From an uncultured Collinsella sp. (GTDB taxonomy: Bacteria; Actinomycetota; Coriobacteriia; Coriobacteriales; Coriobacteriaceae), in contig CAUAWV010000053.1 of the NCBI GenBank assembly GCA_958433005.1, positions 1 to 11,266 on the forward strand: a DNA stretch of 11,266 nucleotides, given 5' to 3'. This document shows positions 7,439-11,266 of the stretch, in pieces. A model generated the notes under the pieces. It saw only the letters and a program-made list of their open reading frames with translations, was not told the origin of the DNA and searched no databases. The translations under genes and the position numbers were made by a program. The number at the start of each line of letters is the position of its first letter. Position 1 is the stretch's first letter.

Positions 7439-7460
7439 GCTTTACAAACGAATAACAAAC
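7439..7460 (-). promoter_or_regulatory. Candidate PHO-box-like direct repeat upstream of pstS
   Basis: Two adjacent 11-bp units read GTTTGTTATTC and GTTTGTAAAGC on the minus strand, sharing GTTTGT with exactly 11-bp period. PhoB/PhoP-type regulators bind direct repeats with this spacing, and the site is about 140-160 bp upstream of pstS. A related CTTGTAAAAGG lies at 7481-7491. No phoP or phoR gene is in the window and the repeats do not match a consensus I can cite for this lineage, so the assignment rests on period and position. Confidence 0.35.
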
Positions 7461-7493
7461 CCCGTCGCAAGCATGCCTCACCTTTTACAAGCT

Positions 7494-7583
7494 AGTCATT
7501 GGGGACGTTCTTATAGTCATTGGGGACGTTCTTATAGTCATTGGGGACGTTCTTAAACGACTAGTCGTTGGGGACAGTCTTTG
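7494..7583. repeat. 21-bp tandem repeat array, three near-identical units plus one degenerate unit
   Basis: Units begin at 7494, 7515 and 7536. The first two are identical and the third differs only in its last base. Each contains TTGGGGACGTTCTTA. After the perfect palindrome ACGACTAGTCGT (7557-7568) a fourth, degenerate unit (7563-7583) reads CGTTGGGGACAGTC. The shared TTGGGGACGTTC also occurs in one arm of element C, so the array looks like amplified half-sites of the same REP-like family. It lies between the pstS promoter region and element C. Together with that element and the terminator it accounts for most of the 459-bp gap between pstS and the dipeptidase gene. Confidence 0.85.
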
Positions 7584-7595
7584 TAGATTGCCAAA

Positions 7596-7670
7596 AAGGA
7601 GTGTCCCAATCTGCCGGCACTTGGGGACGTGCCTTATCTGCCGGCACAAAAGGAACGTCCCCAAGTGACG
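7596..7670. repeat. REP-like palindromic element C (GGGGAC family), compound
   Basis: Contains a perfect 13-bp inverted repeat, CACTTGGGGACGT (7618-7630) and ACGTCCCCAAGTG (7655-7667), with a 24-nt loop. ATCTGCCGGCAC occurs twice, 27 bp apart (7609-7620 and 7636-7647), indicating an internal duplication. An alternative hairpin pairs GTCCCAA (7603-7609) with TTGGGGAC (7621-7628, one bulged G) and is preceded by GGAG one base away, a REP-like arrangement. Bases 7638-7670 match element A at 29 of 33 positions. It lies just beyond the dipeptidase terminator. Confidence 0.75.
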
Positions 7671-7698
7671 CAAAAAGCCCGGGCAAAAGCACCGGGCT
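7671..7698 (-). terminator. Intrinsic terminator of the phosphatase-dipeptidase unit
   Basis: On the minus strand AGCCCGG-T-GC, loop TTTT, GC-CCGGGCT forms a 9-bp stem with one bulged T, followed directly by TTTTTG. It lies about 60 nt beyond the dipeptidase stop codon and is a convincing intrinsic terminator for leftward transcription. Confidence 0.85.
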
Positions 7699-7731
7699 CG
7701 TAATGCAAGTTTGTATCCAAACAGGATATAG

Positions 7732-7757
7732 GGGTTTCCCAGGTCCCTGGGGAAGCC
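7732..7757 (-). repeat. Imperfect inverted repeat directly after the dipeptidase stop
   Basis: GGGTTTCCCAGG (7732-7743) faces CCTGGGGAAGCCC (7745-7757), giving an imperfect stem of about 11 pairs with one mismatch and one bulged base. The right arm abuts the dipeptidase stop codon. No T-run follows, so it is probably a 3'-end stabilising hairpin upstream of the true terminator. Confidence 0.4.
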
Positions 7758-9194
7758 CTACAGCTCCAGCTCATTCAAGCGCAGGATCGCCACGATGTAA
7801 ATCTTGAGCGCCTGCTTGAGCTGTTCCTCGTTGGCGCACTCGTTGGGACCGTGCATCTGGCCGCCCCACGCGGGCAGCTCCAGGCCGGTCTCCTCGGGGC
7901 CAAACGACACGGCGCGGGCAAAGTTGCGCGCGTACGTGCCGCCGCCCATGGCAAAGGGCTCAGCATGCTTGCCCGTAAACTCGTTATAGGTATCAATAAG
8001 CGCCTTCACGGCCGGATCGTCGGCAGAGACCGAGAACGGCACCTTCGCACGACCCACGCGGCACGTCACGCCAAAACGGCCCACGAGCGGATCGAGCTGC
8101 TCGCGGATGGTATCGGCACTCGTGCTGTCGGGGAAGCGCACGTCGATGACCTGCTCGATGTGGCCATCCACCACACGGATGACGCCGGGATTGCTGGTGA
8201 GCGGGCCAAACGCGGGGCTCGTCGCATCGATGCCCAAGCCGCGGCCATAGGCGTCCGCATGCACAAAAGCCAAAAACTTGACAAACTCGTGCTCCGCAGG
8301 CGTCAACAGGCGCTCGTCACGGGCGCCAAACGCATCCTCGGCCTCGCGCAGATACGCCACGATGAGGCCGACGGCATTGATCGTTCCCTCGGGCATCGAG
8401 GCATGACCGCCAATGCCGTGGGCGAAAATCTGGGCATGTCCGTTGTCGAGTGCTGTGATCTCCAGGCGGTCGGCGTTCTCGACCGGTGCCGGCAGCTCAT
8501 CGGCGTCAATCGCAAGCTCGCAGATAGACTGCGACGGAATGGCGTTGCTCGCCTCGGCACCGCTCCAGGACACAATACGGCCGCCGTCGATCTTGGAGCT
8601 CACAAATGTCGCCCCAAACTGGCCCTTCTCGGCATTGCAGACCGGGAACTCGGCATCGGGCGTAAACAGAAAGTCGGGGTCTGCGTGGTTCTCCAGATAA
8701 TGGTGAACGTCGGACATGCCCACTTCCTCATCGCAGCCCAGCAGCGCGCGGAAGGTATAGCGCGGCACAATGCCGTGTTTGAGCAGATAAGCGCCAGCGT
8801 AGAGCGACAGCACCGCCGGGCCCTTGTCGTCGATCACGCCGCGGCCGAGCAGCCAGCCCTCGCGACGCTCCATCGCAAATGGGTCGGTATTCCAGCCGGG
8901 GCCGGCAGGCACCACGTCCACATGGCAGATAGTCGCGAGCTGCTTATCGCCGCGACCCGGAATATCGGCGATGCCCACAAAGCCCTCGTCATCACTCGTC
9001 TGGTAGCCGAGCTTTTGCGCAATGCCGAGCGCGCAATCGAGCGCATCACGGACCGGGCGGCCAAACGGCGCGCCGGGCTCCGCATCGGCAGCAACGGCCA
9101 CAGACGGATAGCTCACCAGCTGCTCGATATCGGCGACGACATCTTCCCAGACCTCGTCGACGTACTCGGTAACGCTCTGCTCCACCTGATTCAT
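7758..9194 (-). CDS. M20 family metallodipeptidase (PepV/Sapep type)
   Basis: A 478-residue cytosolic aminopeptidase-like dipeptidase that would hydrolyse dipeptides using two divalent metals (Zn or Mn). Metal and catalytic residues are visible: H91 and D93 in CHVDVVPAGPGW, D122/D123 in GRGVIDDKGP, the E156-E157 pair in GCDEEVGMSD, D180 in FTPDAEFP, N217 in EASNAIPS, H264 in GIGGHASMPEG of the lid domain and H448 in MHGPNE. Order, spacing and length agree with PepV of lactobacilli. The ATG has a strong TAAGGAGGT site 5 nt upstream. It follows the HAD hydrolase gene by 53 nt in the same direction, so the two likely share a transcript that ends at 7671-7698. It probably salvages amino acids from imported peptides. 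Confidence 0.95.
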   Translation of the reverse strand: MNQVEQSVTEYVDEVWEDVVADIEQLVSYPSVAVAADAEPGAPFGRPVRDALDCALGIAQKLGYQTSDDEGFVGIADIPGRGDKQLATICHVDVVPAGPGWNTDPFAMERREGWLLGRGVIDDKGPAVLSLYAGAYLLKHGIVPRYTFRALLGCDEEVGMSDVHHYLENHADPDFLFTPDAEFPVCNAEKGQFGATFVSSKIDGGRIVSWSGAEASNAIPSQSICELAIDADELPAPVENADRLEITALDNGHAQIFAHGIGGHASMPEGTINAVGLIVAYLREAEDAFGARDERLLTPAEHEFVKFLAFVHADAYGRGLGIDATSPAFGPLTSNPGVIRVVDGHIEQVIDVRFPDSTSADTIREQLDPLVGRFGVTCRVGRAKVPFSVSADDPAVKALIDTYNEFTGKHAEPFAMGGGTYARNFARAVSFGPEETGLELPAWGGQMHGPNECANEEQLKQALKIYIVAILRLNELEL

Positions 9195-9203
9195 GGACGA
9201 CCT

Positions 9204-9235
9204 CCTTACCAGTAAGGGGCAAGTGTGCCGCCCCT
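9204..9235 (-). promoter_or_regulatory. Two competing hairpins over the dipeptidase ribosome binding site
   Basis: On the minus strand, AGGGGC (9235-9230) can pair with GCCCCT (9220-9215). The overlapping CCTTAC (9217-9212) can instead pair with GTAAGG (9209-9204), which contains part of the TAAGGAGGT ribosome binding site. The two stems share three bases, so they exclude each other. This could modulate translation of the dipeptidase, but the stems are short and the effect is unproven. Confidence 0.3.
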
Positions 9236-9247
9236 CACATCAAATAC

Positions 9248-9910
9248 CTATATAGCGAAAAGTTTAGCAAGCTCGGCCACCGAGTGCACCACCGCATCGG
9301 CGCCCGCTGCCTCGTGCTCGCCCGGCGCCGCCGCGCCCGAATAGATGCCGATGCACGGCACGCCCATCGCGTGCGCGCCCTCGACGTCGTTAAAGCGATC
9401 GCCGATCATCACGGCATCGTCCGCCGTCGCGCCGAGCGCCGCCAGGGCATCGCGAACCGAATCGGCCTTGGTCTCGCGCCCCTGCGGCGGATTCATGCCA
9501 ACCACGGCTCCGAACTGAGAAAGACCAAGCTCATGCACCATGTCGATGCATTTGGCCTCCATGCGTGACGTCGCCACGGCCATACGCTTGCCCCGGGCGG
9601 CCAACTCATCCAGCAGCTCGGGAATCCCATCGAACACGGGGTACTCCTCCGGTCCCAGCTCATCAAAAAAGGCGCGGTACTCGTCGGCCACCACAAGCGA
9701 CTCCTCGCGGGAAAAGCCGTAAAAGTCGTGAAAGCTCTTCCACAGGGGCGGCCCGATCATGCGGCGCAGATCACCCATCTGCGTCTCCGAAAACCCGCGC
9801 GCAGCCAGCGTCTTGCGCGTCGAGGTCATCACTGCCCGACCCGTATCGGCCACCGTGCCGTCAAAATCGAACAGCACAACCGGCCGCTCGCAAAGTTGCA
9901 ATGCCGCCAT
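9248..9910 (-). CDS. HAD hydrolase, phosphoglycolate phosphatase-like (Gph/PpaX group)
   Basis: A 220-residue cytosolic HAD phosphatase of subfamily IA. Motif I is LFDFDGTVADT (nucleophile D15, D17), the helical C1 cap lies at about 20-90 with RRMIGPPLWKSF and FRAFF-like helices, motif II is VATSR (S115), the motif III lysine is about K148 in GRETKAD and motif IV is GDRFNDVEGA (170-179). The MIGDRFND form is typical of Gph/PpaX-like enzymes acting on phosphoglycolate, pyrophosphate or nucleotides; the substrate is not decided by sequence. The frame reaches a GTG at 9943, but the ATG at 9910 has GAAGAAGGG upstream and leaves the usual short lead before motif I. First gene of a probable two-gene unit with the dipeptidase and divergent from degV. 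Confidence 0.92.
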   Translation of the reverse strand: MAALQLCERPVVLFDFDGTVADTGRAVMTSTRKTLAARGFSETQMGDLRRMIGPPLWKSFHDFYGFSREESLVVADEYRAFFDELGPEEYPVFDGIPELLDELAARGKRMAVATSRMEAKCIDMVHELGLSQFGAVVGMNPPQGRETKADSVRDALAALGATADDAVMIGDRFNDVEGAHAMGVPCIGIYSGAAAPGEHEAAGADAVVHSVAELAKLFAI

Positions 9911-9959
9911 CGGCACCCTTCTTCCCCAGTTGATGATTTCCACACCACCGCTTCAAACT

Positions 9960-10010
9960 GTTGACTATTCAACAATTGAACCTAGCAATGTAGAGCAACT
10001 CCACTATACT
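9960..10010 (+). promoter_or_regulatory. Divergent control region with palindromic operator and degV -10
   Basis: Between the divergent HAD and degV genes, GTTGA-CTAT-TCAAC (9960-9973) overlaps a second dyad TTCAA-CAA-TTGAA (9968-9980), an operator-like arrangement of AT-rich half-sites. Downstream, TATACT (10005-10010) is a good -10 (5 of 6) for degV, with a weak TAGCAA at -35 (9983-9988, 16-bp spacer). The region contrasts with its GC-rich surroundings. A MarR- or TetR-like regulator could bind here, but none is encoded nearby. Confidence 0.45.
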
Positions 10011-10066
10011 TGTCGCACTTTGCTTTCAGAAGGCGGCGCTGCCGCGCCCCAACGAAAGGTGCAATT

Positions 10067-10927
10067 ATGTCTTTTGCCATCATAACCGACTCCACGTCGG
10101 ACATCTCCCCCGCCCGTGCCCAAGAGCTCGGCATTTACGTGATTCCGCTGCATGTGATTATCGAGGGCGAGGACCTGCTCGACCAGGTGCAGATTACCGC
10201 CGAGGAATACGTCGCCCGCATGGCTGGCTCCGAGCAGCTGCCGCACACCTCGCAGCCGAGCGCCGGCGAGTTCAAGGCACTCTTTGACCGTGTGCTCGCC
10301 GACGGCCACGACAGCGCGATCTTTATCTCGCTGTGCAGCGAGTGGTCCGCCTGCTATGCCAACGCCAGCCTGACGGCCGAAACGCACGAGCTCGACGTGC
10401 GCTGCATCGATTCGCGCACCGGTTCGGGTGCCGAGGGCCTGCTAGTGGAGTACGCGCTCGCCATGCGCGAGGACGGCCGCAGCCTGGACGAGACCGAGGC
10501 GCAGATCCGCGCGACGCTGCCCGACGCCCACCTGCTGCTGATTCCCCGCACGCTCGAGAACCTGGTCAAAAACGGCCGCGCCCCCAAGCTCGCCGGCCAG
10601 CTGACGCAGATGCTCAACATTCGCCTGGCCGTTTCGCCGGAGTGGAAATCGGGCGAGATCAAGGCAATCAAAAAGGGCCGCGGCGCCAAGCGCATCGTCG
10701 CCAACACCATGGCAGATTGCCTCGCGTTTTTGGACGAGCACCCGGGCTCAAGCGTGCGCGTGCTCACGACCGGCGCCGCCGAGGAGCAGGAACTTGTCAA
10801 CGAGGCGCTCGCGGGCCAGGACTACGTAGACGCCGGCACTGGCCCCATCGGCTGCACCATCGCCACCCACGTAGGCGTCGACGCCATAGCCATCAGCTAC
10901 TGCCCCCGCTACCAACCTGCCAATTAG
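10067..10927 (+). CDS. DegV family fatty-acid-binding protein
   Basis: A 286-residue soluble protein of the DegV/FakB family, which binds a fatty acid and, with a FakA kinase, presents it for phosphorylation and phospholipid synthesis. The N-terminal domain opens with FAIITDSTSD (3-12), followed by PLHVIIEG, the lipid-binding THTSQPS-like segment at 60-65 (HTSQPS) and ISLCSEWSACY (87-97), where the conserved serines are kept but Cys and Trp are unusual. The C-terminal domain carries TLENLVKNGR (162-171) and ends with GPIGCTIATHVGVDAIAIS, including the head-group histidine H268. In typical members this reads HTGPGALG, so VGVDAIA is divergent. The frame extends to 10010, but ATG 10067 has GAAAGG upstream and fits the family start. 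Its last codons and stop lie inside inverted repeat D. Confidence 0.94.
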   Translation: MSFAIITDSTSDISPARAQELGIYVIPLHVIIEGEDLLDQVQITAEEYVARMAGSEQLPHTSQPSAGEFKALFDRVLADGHDSAIFISLCSEWSACYANASLTAETHELDVRCIDSRTGSGAEGLLVEYALAMREDGRSLDETEAQIRATLPDAHLLLIPRTLENLVKNGRAPKLAGQLTQMLNIRLAVSPEWKSGEIKAIKKGRGAKRIVANTMADCLAFLDEHPGSSVRVLTTGAAEEQELVNEALAGQDYVDAGTGPIGCTIATHVGVDAIAISYCPRYQPAN

Positions 10928-10950
10928 GGACAGGTTTATTTTGGCAGGTT
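10914..10950. repeat. REP-like palindromic element D spanning the degV stop codon
   Basis: A perfect 10-bp inverted repeat, AACCTGCCAA (10914-10923) and TTGGCAGGTT (10941-10950), encloses a 17-nt loop with TTAGGGACAGGT. The loop shares GGGACAGG with element B. The left arm encodes the final degV residues (QPAN) and the TAG stop (10925-10927) is in the loop. The right arm runs into TTTT, so it might terminate weakly rightward, but a much better terminator lies downstream. Confidence 0.65.
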
Positions 10951-11053
10951 TTATCTGGGCAAACGTTAAACGGTAACAAAGGCTTGCCTGGCAAGATCGG
11001 ACATGCCAAAGCCGTCGAACAACCGAAGTACACCCAGCCACAACAAAGCCATC
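10951..11053 (+). other. Non-coding, structured degV 3' region
   Basis: No credible gene is seen. It contains the 13-bp palindrome CTTGCCTGGCAAG (10983-10995), and a longer possible fold pairing GGCTT (from 10982) with AAGCC and TGGCA with TGCCA around a 10-nt loop, ending near 11014. It leads straight into the terminator at 11054. It is most likely degV 3' untranslated RNA; a separate small RNA is possible but no promoter was identified. Confidence 0.3.
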
Positions 11054-11094
11054 ACGCCGACGCGCCGCAACTCAAGGCGCGCCGGCGTCTTTTT
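11054..11094 (+). terminator. Intrinsic terminator downstream of degV
   Basis: ACGCCGACGCGCC (11054-11066) pairs with GGCGCGCCGGCGT (11076-11088) at 12 of 13 positions around a 9-nt loop, followed by CTTTTT. It is a strong rightward intrinsic terminator 127 nt after the degV stop codon. Confidence 0.87.
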
Positions 11095-11192
11095 AGGAGT
11101 CGCGGCGGAAAAGGGGCCGTTTTAGCCAAAAGGCCGCGAAACGCTTCCCATTACGCCGCAACTTCATTGCCGCCCAGGTAGCGCACAGAGAT
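11095..11192. other. Gap with no recognised gene
   Basis: No supported coding frame. There are short GC-rich dyads such as GCGGC...GCCGC around 11101-11135, but nothing with the strength of the neighbouring terminator or the palindrome to its right. Together with 10928-11053 and the palindromic block it makes up the 339-bp gene-free right end. Confidence 0.4.
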
Positions 11193-11253
11193 GTGGTGTA
11201 AGAGGCGGGGCATGCCCCGCCTCCGCCCTTTCTTGAAAGGGAGGGGACACCGC
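11193..11253. repeat. Double-hairpin palindromic block at the right edge
   Basis: A 22-bp perfect palindrome (11202-11223; arms of GAGGCGGGG and its complement around CATG) is followed 2 bp later by a second hairpin, CCCTTTC-TT-GAAAGGG (11226-11241). GGTGT (11195-11199) and ACACC (11247-11251) can close the two into a three-way junction, extended by a G-C and a U-G pair. GGGGACA occurs at 11243-11249, recalling the other intergenic repeats. No T-run follows on either strand. Confidence 0.65.
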
Positions 11254-11266
11254 CTAGAATTCGTCG

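Noticed and set aside
7494..7670. Possible CRISPR array
   Set aside because: The repeats are directly contiguous 21-bp units without unique spacers, and no cas genes are nearby.
7485..7673. Small minus-strand frame with a repeated RTSPMTI peptide
   Set aside because: The peptide repeat simply reflects the 21-bp tandem DNA repeat, which is divisible by three. There is no ribosome binding site and it overlaps palindromic DNA.
7851..9215. 454-codon plus-strand frame opposite the dipeptidase gene
   Set aside because: Shadow of the dipeptidase gene, which has complete M20 active-site motifs and a strong ribosome binding site.
11254..11266. Possible C-terminus (Asp-Glu-Phe-stop) of a minus-strand gene entering from the right
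   Set aside because: Only three codons before the TAG are visible, too little to call a gene.

Overview
The window looks like chromosomal DNA of a GC-rich Gram-positive bacterium, most likely an actinobacterium of the class Coriobacteriia (a Collinsella-like gut organism). This is inferred from the strong G/C bias at third codon positions, the actinobacterial flavour of the ABC-F linker, a twin-arginine lipoprotein PstS and AAAGG/AGGAGG-type ribosome binding sites. No rRNA or tRNA was found, so the placement is tentative.

Layout, left to right. All genes up to about 9.9 kb are on the minus strand. (1) 192-581: a short DtxR/MntR-family metal-responsive repressor, with its own upstream region containing a long-spaced inverted repeat. 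(2) 3429-793: a two-gene unit, an ABC-F (Uup-like) translation ATPase followed 6 nt later by a Cof-type HAD phosphatase. (3) 7298-3635: a complete high-affinity phosphate importer operon, pstS-pstC-pstA-pstB, with tight spacing or overlaps and a strong terminator directly after pstB; no phoU or two-component genes are attached. (4) 9910-7758: a phosphoglycolate-phosphatase-like HAD hydrolase followed by an M20 (PepV/Sapep-type) dipeptidase, closed by an intrinsic terminator. (5) 10067-10927, plus strand: a DegV-family fatty-acid-binding protein, divergent from unit 4, with a strong terminator at 11054-11094.

The coding content is ordinary housekeeping and nutrient uptake. The unexplained structure lies between the genes. 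Four separate gaps carry palindromic or repeated DNA built around a GGGGAC core: 728-783, 3490-3524, 7494-7670 and 10914-10950. Two of these loci, 6.9 kb apart, match at 29 of 33 bases plus a 12-base exact block. One locus has a GGAG tetranucleotide next to a hairpin, as in REP elements mobilised by REP-associated tyrosine transposases. No transposase gene is in the window. One element contains the degV stop codon, one abuts the likely abc-F promoter, and one grades into a 21-bp tandem repeat upstream of pstS. The right edge holds a further structured region (22-bp perfect palindrome plus a second hairpin, also with GGGGACA). This dispersed repeat family is the best candidate for something poorly described here. 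I see no defence system, CRISPR array, prophage or biosynthetic cluster.
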